Notes: a model not told the origin generated them from the letters alone. Positions 7,549-15,480 are shown, numbered from the stretch's first letter. The stretch: 32,647 bases of DNA from an uncultured Pelagibacteraceae bacterium (GCA_902584815.1 CACIBF010000014.1:1-32647), one strand, 5' to 3'. Made by a program: numbers and translations.

Positions 7549-8037
7549 ATGAAAAAGAAATCTCTCGTAAGTATAATTATGGGAAGCCAATCTGATTGGC
7601 CCATAATGAAACTCACTTCAAAAGTACTAAAAGAATTTGAAATTGCCCACGAAGTTAAAATTATTTCAGCACACAGAACACCAAAAAGGATGTTTGAATT
7701 TGCTGAGAAAGCCGAAGCGAGAGGTATAAAAATTATTATTGCTGGAGCTGGTGGTGCTGCGCACTTACCTGGTATGACAGCATCAATATCAAATTTACCT
7801 GTACTTGGAGTACCTATTGAGTCAAAAAAATTAAAAGGGCTGGATAGTCTGTTGTCAATTGCACAAATGCCTGGCGGAGTACCAGTTGGAACTTTAGCTG
7901 TCGGAGAAGCTGGAGCTAAAAATGCAGCCTTATTAGCTATATCAATATTAAGTAATGAAGATAAGTCTCTGAGGGTAAAATACTCAAAATGGAGATCAAA
8001 ACAAACAAAGACAATTTCCAAAGAACCTAAAAAATAG
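7549..8037 (+). CDS. purE: N5-carboxyaminoimidazole ribonucleotide mutase
   Basis: Class I PurE, which converts N5-CAIR (made by PurK) to CAIR in purine synthesis. The 162-residue protein has the diagnostic [12 protein letters not shown] phosphate-binding loop, [13 protein letters not shown] with the catalytic histidine, [12 protein letters not shown], and the [20 protein letters not shown] loop. purK follows after five bases, so the pair acts as a unit. It follows trcR closely and may be on the same transcript. Confidence 0.97.
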   Translation: MKKKSLVSIIMGSQSDWPIMKLTSKVLKEFEIAHEVKIISAHRTPKRMFEFAEKAEARGIKIIIAGAGGAAHLPGMTASISNLPVLGVPIESKKLKGLDSLLSIAQMPGGVPVGTLAVGEAGAKNAALLAISILSNEDKSLRVKYSKWRSKQTKTISKEPKK

Positions 8038-8042
8038 AAATA

Positions 8043-9119
8043 ATGAGTCGTAAATCTCTAAAGCTAGGTATCATTGGAGGTGGTCAACTAGGAATGTTCA
8101 TTGCTAAGTCAGCAATGAATCAAAAAATAGTTCCCTATGTTTACTCAGATACTCAGGATGCACCGGCTAAAAAATATGCTCATAAGATCATCTACGGAAA
8201 ATTTGATGATAAAGAAAAACTATCTGTATTCTTCAGTGAAGTTGATGTTATTACTTATGAATTTGAAAATATTTCAACTCGAACTCTTAAATTAATTAAA
8301 GGAGAAAAAAAGATATACCCACCCTTAAACGCACTTTCAATCGCTCAGGATCGAAAAAAAGAAAAAAATTTTTTTAAAAAAAATAGCATAAAGCACGCTG
8401 AAACATTTTATATAAATTCAAGCGATGATCTTAAAAAATATAATTTCAAATTTCCATCAATAATAAAAACTGCTAGATTTGGATATGATGGAAAAGGACA
8501 AAAAATAATTAATTCAATTCATGAATTAAAAAAAGCTTGGGAAAGCTTTAATCGAGTATCATGTGTAGTTGAAGAAAAAATAAACTTAAAAAAAGAACTA
8601 TCAATTGTAATTGGAAGAGATTATCAAGGTAACATAAGTTACTACCCTTCATTTAGAAATATACATAAAAATCATATTTTACATAAAACCTTTTCACCTT
8701 CAAGAGTAAATAATAAAATAGAAGATGAACTTATAGGAATTGCTAAAAAAATAATTAGTAAGTTAAGTTATGTGGGCGTACTTACTATTGAGTTCTTTAT
8801 AGATCATAATAATAATATTTATGTTAATGAAATAGCTCCAAGGGTTCATAACTCTGGGCACATCACTCAAGACACATTCAATTGGAGTCAGTTTGATCTT
8901 CATGTAATGACAGTGGCTGGACTTCTAGCGCCATCAATTAAAAGGAAAAATAATGGAGTAATGCTTAATCTAATTGGTAATGATATAAAAAAAATAAAAT
9001 CCTTAATAAATAAACCTAGTTTCATGAAATTTTTAAAAAAAAAGAGATATTTATATGGAAAAAAGCATATCAAAGATGGTAGGAAAATGGGTCATATTAA
9101 TTTTTATGGTAAAAGCTAA
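8043..9119 (+). CDS. purK: N5-carboxyaminoimidazole ribonucleotide synthase
   Basis: ATP-grasp enzyme that carboxylates AIR with bicarbonate to give N5-CAIR for PurE. Seen: LGIIGGGQLGMFIAKSA at the N-terminus, the DVITYEFENIS segment, TARFGYDGKGQ in the ATP-grasp core, and FFIDHNNNIYVNEIAPRVHN with HNSGHITQDTFNWSQFD, all PurK signatures. At 358 residues the length is normal. The protein is notably lysine-rich, with several runs of AAA codons (for example around residues 105-115), as expected of the base composition here. It lies five bases after purE. Confidence 0.97.
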   Translation: MSRKSLKLGIIGGGQLGMFIAKSAMNQKIVPYVYSDTQDAPAKKYAHKIIYGKFDDKEKLSVFFSEVDVITYEFENISTRTLKLIKGEKKIYPPLNALSIAQDRKKEKNFFKKNSIKHAETFYINSSDDLKKYNFKFPSIIKTARFGYDGKGQKIINSIHELKKAWESFNRVSCVVEEKINLKKELSIVIGRDYQGNISYYPSFRNIHKNHILHKTFSPSRVNNKIEDELIGIAKKIISKLSYVGVLTIEFFIDHNNNIYVNEIAPRVHNSGHITQDTFNWSQFDLHVMTVAGLLAPSIKRKNNGVMLNLIGNDIKKIKSLINKPSFMKFLKKKRYLYGKKHIKDGRKMGHINFYGKS

Positions 9120-9164
9120 TTTTTAATAAATTAGATAGACAATATATGTCCATAATGCTAAATA

Positions 9165-9398
9165 ATGCCAAATTTTCACGCTCTTAAGGAGGGCAGAACA
9201 ATAGTTGAAGTAAGTGTAAAAGATAATAACGTTGAGGGTGCTCTTCGAATTTTAAAAAAGAAGATGCAAAGAGAGGGAATTTTCAAAGAAATGAAAATGC
9301 GTTCTTTTTTTGAAAAACCAAGCCAAAAAAAACTAAGAGAAAAAGCTGAAAATATTAGAAGATCTAGAAAAAATGCAAGAAGAAAGATTTATAGTTAA
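9165..9398 (+). CDS. rpsU: 30S ribosomal protein S21 (start uncertain)
   Basis: bS21, a small-subunit protein near the 3' end of 16S rRNA and its anti-Shine-Dalgarno tail. The core [19 protein letters not shown] with the [13 protein letters not shown] stretch is standard. The coordinates use the upstream ATG at 9165 (77 residues), which has no ribosome binding site. A perfect eight-base site, TAAGGAGG, lies at 9185-9192 inside this frame, eight bases before an in-frame ATA at 9201. Alphaproteobacterial S21 normally begins within a few residues of V-x-D-N-N-V, so the true protein may begin at the ATA (65 residues, second codon GTT). The first 12 residues of the longer form are probably not native. 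Confidence 0.9.
   Translation: MPNFHALKEGRTIVEVSVKDNNVEGALRILKKKMQREGIFKEMKMRSFFEKPSQKKLREKAENIRRSRKNARRKIYS
9185..9192 (+). promoter_or_regulatory. Full-length Shine-Dalgarno site for rpsU
   Basis: TAAGGAGG is complementary to all eight bases of the canonical 16S 3' tail. It is followed after eight bases by the in-frame codon ATA (9201-9203). No in-frame ATG, GTG or TTG occurs near that position; the first in-frame ATG downstream is about 20 codons further on. The site therefore decides the start in favour of a non-standard codon, or else the ATG was lost through mutation or a base error. Confidence 0.7.
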
Positions 9399-9401
9399 TA
9401 T

Positions 9402-10802
9402 CTATAAAGACTTAATAATTCCTTCCACCATTTTTTTTGCATCAGAAAATAACATCATAGTATTTTCTCGGTAAAACAACTCATTATCTATCCCAGCGTA
9501 ACCTAGTCCTCTTCCCCTTTTAACAAATAGTACAGTATTTGCTTTCTCTACATCAAGAATAGGCATTCCAAAAATTGGACTACTGGGATCAGTTTTAGCT
9601 ATTGGATTCGTAACATCATTTGCACCAATGACGAAGGCAACATCAGCCTGTGGAAATTCAGAATTAATATCCTCTAATTCAAAAACATCATCATATGGTA
9701 CATTTGCTTCAGCTAAGAGTACATTCATATGACCAGGCATCCTTCCTGCCACAGGGTGTATAGCGAAAGTAACTTTAACTCCATTATCTTTTAAGGCATC
9801 TGTCATCTCCTTAAGTGCATGCTGCGCCTGCGCTACAGCCATACCATAACCAGGAACAATTATTACCGAACCAGCATTTTTCATAATAAATGCAGCATCA
9901 TCAGCACTTCCTTCTTTAACAGGTCTCTGTTCTGCTTGATCATTTGAAGTAGCAGAGTCTTCTGCTCCAAATCCACCAAGTATCACGCTAATAAATGATC
10001 TATTCATTGCGGCGCACATGATATATGAAAGTATCGCCCCAGATGAGCCAACCAAAGCACCGGTAATAATTAAAGCTGAGTTTTGAAGTGTAAAGCCAAT
10101 TCCTGCAGCAGCCCAACCTGAATATGAATTAAGCATTGAAACAACAACCGGCATATCAGCTCCCCCAATGGGAATGATAATTAAAAATCCAATTAAAAAA
10201 GCTAAAATAATTATAATCCAAAATACATTTGCACTTTGATTTAAGCAAAGATAAACGATGCCTCCTATAATAATGAGTCCAATTATCAAATTTAATAGAT
10301 GTTGGCCTTTAAAGACTATTGGTGCACCAGACATAATTCCTTGAAGCTTACCGAATGCAATAACTGAGCCAGAAAATGTAATAGCTCCAATTACTGCCCC
10401 TAAGGACATTTCGACAAGACTTAATGTTTTTATATTATTCAGTGTTCCAATATTAAAAGACTCAGGTGCATAAAAGGCTGCTACTGCAACAAATACAGCC
10501 GCTAGTCCAACCAGACTATGGAATGCAGCTATTAGTTGTGGCATTGCTGTCATTGCAATTTTTCTAGCAATGACAGCACCAAAAATACCCCCTACAGTGA
10601 TAGCTGTAATTGCTAAAGTAATTGTTAATTTATCTGAATTAAAAAAATCTACAGAAACTAATGTCGCAGTAACCGCGATAAACATTCCAATTATACCTAG
10701 TACATTTCCCCTTCTTGATGACTCAGGAGAAGAAAGGCCTCTAAGAGCAGTTATAAATAGAATTCCTGATATTACATATGCAACTGCAACTAAATTATGC
10801 AT
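9402..10802 (-). CDS. pntB: NAD(P) transhydrogenase subunit beta
   Basis: Membrane and NADP(H)-binding subunit of the proton-translocating transhydrogenase, which makes NADPH from NADH using the proton gradient. The 466-residue protein has many membrane helices over the first 270 residues. The C-terminal domain III then has VIIVPGYGMAVAQAQHAL, HPVAGRMPGHMNVLLAE, FVIGANDVTNPIA and VKRGRGLGYAGIDNELF, which form the NADP site. The start overlaps pntAB by eight bases. It is the last gene of the operon; rpsU converges with only three bases between, so neither gene has its own visible terminator. Confidence 0.97.
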   Translation of the reverse strand: MHNLVAVAYVISGILFITALRGLSSPESSRRGNVLGIIGMFIAVTATLVSVDFFNSDKLTITLAITAITVGGIFGAVIARKIAMTAMPQLIAAFHSLVGLAAVFVAVAAFYAPESFNIGTLNNIKTLSLVEMSLGAVIGAITFSGSVIAFGKLQGIMSGAPIVFKGQHLLNLIIGLIIIGGIVYLCLNQSANVFWIIIILAFLIGFLIIIPIGGADMPVVVSMLNSYSGWAAAGIGFTLQNSALIITGALVGSSGAILSYIMCAAMNRSFISVILGGFGAEDSATSNDQAEQRPVKEGSADDAAFIMKNAGSVIIVPGYGMAVAQAQHALKEMTDALKDNGVKVTFAIHPVAGRMPGHMNVLLAEANVPYDDVFELEDINSEFPQADVAFVIGANDVTNPIAKTDPSSPIFGMPILDVEKANTVLFVKRGRGLGYAGIDNELFYRENTMMLFSDAKKMVEGIIKSL

Positions 10803-11127
10803 TTTTATCTTCTTTGTCTGTTTTAGGTTTTTTCTTATACATCGCGAGCATTCTTTGTGTGACTAAGAACCCACCAAATATATTAACTGCAGCTAAAGTT
10901 ACAGCTACAAATCCAAATATCTTTGAAATTAAACCGAGTGTGGTAGAGGAATCACTTACTACTAGTGCAAATAATCCACCAACTATTATAACGGATGATA
11001 TGGCATTAGTAACTGCCATCAAGGGAGTGTGCAGTGCAGGTGTTACACTCCAAACAACATAATATCCTACAAAAATTGAGAGAACAAAAATTGTTAATCT
11101 ATAAATATTAGGATCGATTGCTTCCAT
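10795..11127 (-). CDS. pntAB: NAD(P) transhydrogenase alpha subunit, membrane part
   Basis: The 110-residue PntAB (alpha-2) protein: the membrane-spanning section that is fused to the end of PntA in enterobacteria but encoded separately in alphaproteobacteria. It has three hydrophobic segments, and VWSVTPALHTPLMAVTNAIS is the family hallmark, followed by GGFLVTQRMLAMYKKK at the end. It overlaps pntAA by one base and pntB by eight bases, consistent with tight coupling of the three subunits. Confidence 0.95.
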   Translation of the reverse strand: MEAIDPNIYRLTIFVLSIFVGYYVVWSVTPALHTPLMAVTNAISSVIIVGGLFALVVSDSSTTLGLISKIFGFVAVTLAAVNIFGGFLVTQRMLAMYKKKPKTDKEDKNA

Positions 11128-12251
11128 TATTTCATAAACTCCTCTTTTATTATTTTTCCATCTTTTGTGATTAATGTATTGACAACTATCTCATCTTCCC
11201 AGTCTATATCAACTTGATTTGACTCTTGATTAATAAGAAGATTAAAAAAATTAAACAGGTTTTTAGAATATAAGGCTGATGCATCTTGAGAAATACTAGA
11301 TGTGATATTAGATGCTCCATATATAGAAACACCATCAACAACAGCAGTCTCTCCTACTTTAGTTGAAACACAATTACCACCATTTTCAGCAGCCAAATCA
11401 ATAATGACTGAACCAGGTTTCATCGATTTAACATGCTCTTCGGTAATTAGGGTTGGAGCTTTTTTTCCTGGTATAAGAGCCGTGCATATAACGATATCTT
11501 GAGAGGAAATAGTTTTTGAAATTAGCTCAGCTTGCTTCACTTTGAATTCTTCACTCATTTCTTTTGCATAGCCACCTGAAGTTTCAGCATCTTGATCTTC
11601 TTCGGTTTCAACCATAACAAATTTACCACCTAGACTTTCAACTTGTTCTTTTGCCGCCATTCTCACATCCGTTGCAGAAACAATGGCACCTAATCGTTTT
11701 GCAGTTGCTATAGCCTGAAGTCCAGCAACACCAGCTCCAAACACCATTACTTTTGCTGGAGCAATAGTTCCCGCAGCAGTCATCATCATTGGCATAGCTT
11801 TATTAAAAATATGCGAGGCTTCAATTACTGCTTGATATCCAGCTAAATTTGACTGAGAAGATAGTACATCCATCGATTGAGCTCTTGTAATTCTTGGCAT
11901 TAATTCCATTGCAAAAGAAGTAGTTTTTTGAATCTCAAGTTTTTTAATAATTTCACTATTATTATACGGATTTAAAGAGGCAATTAATATTGAATTTTCT
12001 TTATAAAGTGCAATTTCATCCTCTGATGGAGCATTTACTCTAAATATAAAATCTGCAGTATTTAGTTGAGAGTTATCAGTATAGATCTTTGCTCCAGCCT
12101 CAATGAAAATTTCATCATCAAAATTTGAACCTGATCCAGCATTAGTTTCTACAAAAATTTCATGTCCACTGCCTGACAATTTTTTTACTATCTCAGGAGA
12201 AATTGCAGTACGTAATTCGTTACTATCTTCTTTGGGAATGCAAATTTTCAT
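11127..12251 (-). CDS. pntAA: NAD(P) transhydrogenase alpha subunit, NAD domain
   Basis: Soluble NAD(H)-binding domain I of transhydrogenase, related to alanine dehydrogenase. At 374 residues it matches the split (alpha-1) form. It begins MKICIPKEDSNELRTAISPE. The region PRITRAQSMDVLSSQSNLAG is conserved, the Rossmann motif is FGAGVAGLQAIATAKRLGA, and CTALIPGKKAPTLIT and SVIIDLAAENGGN follow. A 36-residue COX4-like gene ends 14 bases upstream and probably shares the transcript. Confidence 0.96.
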   Translation of the reverse strand: MKICIPKEDSNELRTAISPEIVKKLSGSGHEIFVETNAGSGSNFDDEIFIEAGAKIYTDNSQLNTADFIFRVNAPSEDEIALYKENSILIASLNPYNNSEIIKKLEIQKTTSFAMELMPRITRAQSMDVLSSQSNLAGYQAVIEASHIFNKAMPMMMTAAGTIAPAKVMVFGAGVAGLQAIATAKRLGAIVSATDVRMAAKEQVESLGGKFVMVETEEDQDAETSGGYAKEMSEEFKVKQAELISKTISSQDIVICTALIPGKKAPTLITEEHVKSMKPGSVIIDLAAENGGNCVSTKVGETAVVDGVSIYGASNITSSISQDASALYSKNLFNFFNLLINQESNQVDIDWEDEIVVNTLITKDGKIIKEEFMK

Positions 12252-12265
12252 AATTAATTGTTGAG

Positions 12266-12376
12266 TTAAAGTAAAAAGATAGCCATCAAAACTAGAACAA
12301 GAATAACAGATGCCGTACCATAAATGACAAGTTTAGTAAAAAAGTTCCAAGTTTTTTTTTGTTCAGTGATGTCCAT
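12266..12376 (-). CDS. COX4-like (aa3-type oxidase subunit IV) micro-protein
   Basis: A 36-residue protein starting at the ATG whose complement is 12374-12376 and ending at TAA (12266-12268). It has a short charged head containing EQKKTWNFFTK and then a single membrane helix, roughly residues 15-36, ending in VLMAIFLL. This head-plus-helix plan, with a Trp-x-x-Phe motif, matches the small bacterial cytochrome-oxidase subunit IV family (COX4_pro_2, from memory). Such a gene is often found directly upstream of pntAA in alphaproteobacteria. It lies 14 bases before pntAA. No clear ribosome binding site is present. Its role beside the transhydrogenase is unknown; the oxidase label may only reflect the family name. 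Confidence 0.72.
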   Translation of the reverse strand: MDITEQKKTWNFFTKLVIYGTASVILVLVLMAIFLL

Positions 12377-12462
12377 GAATAAGAGTAATATATTATCAAA
12401 AAACTAATTTGACAGTTTTTTTTAAAATAAAAAAGACTTAAATTTACATTAAAATCAATATT

Positions 12463-13368
12463 TTAAGAAGATTTTGCAGGCTTTGAATGATCCCAGTCTA
12501 TGATCAAAGACCTGAGTGCTGATATGAGTGCCATTGGTTGATCAACCATAATATGATGATGTGCCTCAGGGACATTAATTATTGGTGATTTCTTATCCAT
12601 TAATTCATGCATATACTTAGCGCTACTACCAGGAAATATGACTGATTTTTCTCCTCTTAATATCGCAACTCTACATTTTAAACCCTTAAGTTTGTCACGA
12701 TATATAGCTTGCCTTTCCATAAAACTATCATTATTAAAAATTTTCATATAATTTGGATCAAATTTCCATGACCAGCCACTTTTATTTTTCTTGATCGATT
12801 TTTCTGCAATATAATCCATTATATATTCCAAAGCATTTACTTGGCCTGGCACTAGCCTAAACCTAGACTTGATTTCTTTTAAATTTTTATAAATCTTATT
12901 TGCTCTAATTTTAAAATCAAATTTAGGTGGATTGTCTGATGGCGGCATAATAGCTGTATCAACTATTATTAAACCATATAAGTTTTTTTTCATAATTGAG
13001 GCAGCATAAACACCACACATGCCCCCAAGACTGTGCCCCACAACTATTGGTTTTTTAAGCTTTTCTTTTTTACAAACACTTTCTATTTCTGTTCCCCATG
13101 TTTCTGTCGAATATTCTTTTCTCCATTCACTATCACCCATACCACCTAAATTCATTGCAATAACTCTGTGAGTTTTAATGAAGTAAGGTGCTATAAAATT
13201 CCACCAATCAGCGTGGGCCATACCTCCATGAACAAAAAGTATACCAGGGTTATTTTTTTCACCCCAAGCGTTGTAAACAATTTTTACCCCCTTAACTTTA
13301 ATAGATAACTTATTTGGCTCATTTGAAATTGCTTTTTTAAACCAAATTGGCTGCTCTACTTTAGTCAT
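12463..13368 (-). CDS. Alpha/beta hydrolase
   Basis: A 301-residue alpha/beta-hydrolase-fold protein of unknown substrate. Seen: the oxyanion segment GILFVHGGMAHADWW, the nucleophile elbow VVGHSLGGMCGV with its catalytic serine, and a late PEAHHHIMVDQP motif carrying the catalytic histidine. The usual acid position after the sixth strand reads AILRGEKSVIF, without the common Gly-x-x-Asp, so the acid residue may lie elsewhere. There is no signal peptide; it is probably cytosolic. It is the last of a three-gene hydrolase run, two bases after the formylglutamate-amidohydrolase-like gene. Confidence 0.85.
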   Translation of the reverse strand: MTKVEQPIWFKKAISNEPNKLSIKVKGVKIVYNAWGEKNNPGILFVHGGMAHADWWNFIAPYFIKTHRVIAMNLGGMGDSEWRKEYSTETWGTEIESVCKKEKLKKPIVVGHSLGGMCGVYAASIMKKNLYGLIIVDTAIMPPSDNPPKFDFKIRANKIYKNLKEIKSRFRLVPGQVNALEYIMDYIAEKSIKKNKSGWSWKFDPNYMKIFNNDSFMERQAIYRDKLKGLKCRVAILRGEKSVIFPGSSAKYMHELMDKKSPIINVPEAHHHIMVDQPMALISALRSLIIDWDHSKPAKSS

Positions 13369-13370
13369 AA

Positions 13371-14084
13371 TTATAATGATAATTCTTTATTTATTGTATT
13401 GAGTGAGCTTACTATAAATTGAGCCATTTTGTTAACTTTAATTTCTGTATTTATTAAATCATTACGAACTTCTATTAATGTATGAAGTATATTTTTTTTT
13501 AAGCCATGTTTATATAGAGTATCATCTTTAAGCTCCCCCTTATAAGGGACATTATCTCCAATAATATATCTTTTCGATTTTACCATTTGTTTAATTAAAA
13601 GATCTGAGTATCTACGATCCTTATTTGATAATATCCCAATTTCAGTTTTTCTTTTCTTGCCTTTAAAATATGGATTAAATGAATGCATAGATATTATTAG
13701 TTTAATTTTTTTTTCATTTACAATTTTATTTATTTTCGAATGATAACTATTGTAGAACTTTATCTTTCTAAAATTAAATTCTCTTGAATTAATCCCAATA
13801 TTGCCTGGGATAAGTTTTTGATCTGAGATTGCTGGTATCAAGGTTGGATCATTTTGGCCTCTATTCAAATCTATTATTAAACGAGAGTGTTCTCCATAAA
13901 CAATATCTGACTCAAGTAAGACATTTATTTGTTTTGACAGACTTAAAATATTTAAGTCATAAGCAATATGGCTTTCAGTAATATTTTTTGGTAATCCTAA
14001 ATTTTTATATTTAGGTGGAATAAAATTATTAGCATGATCTACAATAATTAAAAGAGAGCCTCTAATTCCCATATCTCTGGCCAT
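13371..14084 (-). CDS. N-formylglutamate amidohydrolase-like protein
   Basis: A 237-residue member of the FGase family (zinc hydrolases related to HutG). Diagnostic pieces are IIVDHANNFIPPKYKNLGLP near the N-terminus, the HIAYDLN motif, YGEHSRLIIDLNRG, and LIISMHSFNP followed by IGIL. These supply the His, Asp, Arg and Asn residues conserved in the family. The named activity is deformylation of N-formylglutamate, but many members sit outside histidine degradation, and no hut genes are visible here. Its placement between two alpha/beta hydrolases, with overlaps or gaps of at most two bases, suggests a joint breakdown or salvage role that cannot be named. Confidence 0.85.
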   Translation of the reverse strand: MARDMGIRGSLLIIVDHANNFIPPKYKNLGLPKNITESHIAYDLNILSLSKQINVLLESDIVYGEHSRLIIDLNRGQNDPTLIPAISDQKLIPGNIGINSREFNFRKIKFYNSYHSKINKIVNEKKIKLIISMHSFNPYFKGKKRKTEIGILSNKDRRYSDLLIKQMVKSKRYIIGDNVPYKGELKDDTLYKHGLKKNILHTLIEVRNDLINTEIKVNKMAQFIVSSLNTINKELSL

Positions 14085-14995
14085 TATTGTATTTCTTCAA
14101 TAATTTTCATTGGGTTAAGTTCTGGAATGCTATGCTCAACATTATTTAATTCAATTAATTTTGAGTGCTTTATATCTTTATGCAATTGAAAGGAATGGGT
14201 TTTATTTGGTGTAACACGATCACCTACACCTGCCAGGATAGTAACAGGAATACTTAAATTTTCATATTTTTTGAATTGTTTAGATAGTGCAGACTTCAAA
14301 TTTATTGCATCAAGTGCATAAGATTCTAATGTTGCCGGCCTAAGGGTCAATTCAGCTCCCACCCTATTTATAAAACCCGGTGTAGGTTTATTATCAGGAA
14401 AGTTATCATCTGCACTCCTAGCAATAACAGATTGACCATAAATCATTGCGTATGTTCGAGAGAATAATTTTCCTATAAGTGGATTTGTTATAATTTTAAA
14501 AGGAAGCCAGACGCCTTCACCTTTCCAAGGGTGCGATGCAGTATTAACTAAAATTAGTTTTCTTAAATTTTTCTCTTCATATAAAGCCAAGCTTAATGCA
14601 AGAGCTCCCCCATATGAATGACCAATAACAATAGGTTTTTCATCAGTTATTTCTTGCAAAAGCTTTGAAATAATTTCTGCTTGAATGAATAGTCTATCTG
14701 AAGAATTAAGTTTTGGTCCTTCGCTGTATCCCATACCTGGTCTATCAATACTAATAACTCTATAATTTTCTTTTAATTTATTTTTTAATACATCGAATTG
14801 TCGTTCGTTTGCAGGTTGACTATGTAGCAAAACTACAGGTTGGCCAGAACCCATATCTGTATAATGGATGTTGTATCCATCTATATTTTTGAAGTATCCT
14901 AATGGAGGATATTTATTTTCAATTTTTTTTACTTCTAATTGAGTGTATGTAAAAGGTAAGCCTAATATAAAAGCGAGAATTGCAATATATTCCAT
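14084..14995 (-). CDS. Alpha/beta hydrolase with N-terminal anchor
   Basis: A 303-residue alpha/beta hydrolase. The first 20 or so residues (MEYIAILAFILGLPFTYTQ) form a hydrophobic stretch that could be a membrane anchor or uncleaved signal. The catalytic set is complete: HSQPANERQFD at the oxyanion site, IGHSYGGALALS with the nucleophile, ILAGVGDRVTP with the acid, and NNVEHSIPEL with the histidine. VISIDRPGMGYS is also typical. The substrate is unknown. It is the first gene of the hydrolase trio, overlapping the next gene by one base and starting 12 bases after the rpmJ stop codon. Confidence 0.85.
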   Translation of the reverse strand: MEYIAILAFILGLPFTYTQLEVKKIENKYPPLGYFKNIDGYNIHYTDMGSGQPVVLLHSQPANERQFDVLKNKLKENYRVISIDRPGMGYSEGPKLNSSDRLFIQAEIISKLLQEITDEKPIVIGHSYGGALALSLALYEEKNLRKLILVNTASHPWKGEGVWLPFKIITNPLIGKLFSRTYAMIYGQSVIARSADDNFPDNKPTPGFINRVGAELTLRPATLESYALDAINLKSALSKQFKKYENLSIPVTILAGVGDRVTPNKTHSFQLHKDIKHSKLIELNNVEHSIPELNPMKIIEEIQ

Positions 14996-15007
14996 GGTGA
15001 AGTCACT

Positions 15008-15133
15008 TTAACCTTGACGGGCCTTCATTCTTGGATTTTTTTTATTAATTACATAGAGCTTACCCTTACGCTTAATAAGCTTATTGTTACGATCTCTCGT
15101 TTTTAGATTTTTAAGTGAGCTTCTTACTTTCAT
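15008..15133 (-). CDS. rpmJ: 50S ribosomal protein L36
   Basis: A 41-residue bL36, read from ATG (complement of 15131-15133) to TAA: it begins [15 protein letters not shown] and ends NPRMKARQG. The Cys/His zinc ribbon of standard L36 is absent, so this is the zinc-independent type usual in alphaproteobacteria. Its start overlaps the stop of a small basic ORF (ATGA), which implies that ribosomes finishing that ORF can restart on rpmJ. Confidence 0.93.
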   Translation of the reverse strand: MKVRSSLKNLKTRDRNNKLIKRKGKLYVINKKNPRMKARQG

Positions 15134-15261
15134 TGTTGCTCCACAGGTTGAGAATTAGCTTCTTCAATTTTCTTAGCTCTTACCTTAACCTTACGAATAT
15201 TGTTCTTACGTGATCGCTTTTTATTAAGTCTTGCTTCTCTTATTTTATTTGGCTTTTTCAT
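15130..15261 (-). CDS. Basic 43-residue protein coupled to rpmJ
   Basis: I do not recognise this protein. It starts [15 protein letters not shown], is very rich in Lys and Arg for the first 32 residues, and ends in an acidic/Gln tail ([11 protein letters not shown]). Its TGA overlaps the rpmJ ATG by four bases. Composition and partner suggest an rRNA-binding or ribosome-associated role. The R-x-N-K-K-R and K-K-I-E-E-A spacing is faintly like the N-terminal helix of ribosomal protein S20, but this may be a composition effect. No obvious ribosome binding site precedes it. It is real by coupling and clean reading frame, but unproven. Confidence 0.55.
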   Translation of the reverse strand: MKKPNKIREARLNKKRSRKNNIRKVKVRAKKIEEANSQPVEQQ

Positions 15262-15289
15262 GATATCTGAGCGTTTTATATGAGAAATC

Positions 15290-15339
15290 CTAAAAAACAA
15301 CAATTATTCTCACTATTTTAGACCCTTTTTTTTGAGAAT
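15290..15339 (-). terminator. Weak hairpin after tRNA-Val
   Basis: On the - strand, ATTCTCA (complement of 15333-15339) pairs with TGAGAAT (complement of 15306-15312) over a long, A-rich loop, followed by a T-rich stretch. It would end the tRNA transcript before the L36 region. The stem is only seven base pairs and AT-rich, so this is a tentative call. Confidence 0.3.
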
Positions 15340-15352
15340 TTTCATTAAAAAA

Positions 15353-15427
15353 TGGTGGGCACGGTTGGGATCGAACCAACAACCCCCACGATGTCAACGT
15401 GATGCTCTACCACTGAGCTACGTGCCC
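15353..15427 (-). tRNA. tRNA-Val (GAC anticodon)
   Basis: A complete 75-base cloverleaf on the - strand. Acceptor GGGCACG pairs with CGTGCCC, the D arm is GCTC/GAGC, the anticodon stem is TCACG/CGTGG with loop TTGACAT (anticodon GAC), and the T arm is GTTGG-TTCGATC-CCAAC. The CCA end is encoded, after discriminator A. The GAC anticodon reads GTC and GTT valine codons. Confidence 0.97.
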
Positions 15428-15480
15428 TAACAAGATAAATTTATATTGTATCTAAATATAGAGCTACACAAATAATAAAC

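Noticed and set aside
7521-8021. A long open frame of 166 codons antisense to purE
   Set aside because: purE on the + strand is unmistakable; the antisense frame has no family motif and is a codon-composition shadow.
8363-8392. Run of A and T tracts inside purK, suggesting a possible frameshift or slippage site
   Set aside because: The purK frame is intact across it, and the family motifs continue on both sides, so there is no sign of an actual shift.
10570-11062. Two + strand open frames opposite pntB/pntAB
   Set aside because: They mirror conserved transhydrogenase codons and show no independent features.
12398-12421. Perfect A/T hairpin (AAAAAACT with AGTTTTTT) between the hydrolase and the COX4-like gene
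   Set aside because: The stem has one G-C pair and is mostly A-tract against T-tract, which arises easily in this base composition; it may be a weak terminator, but I could not support it as a feature.
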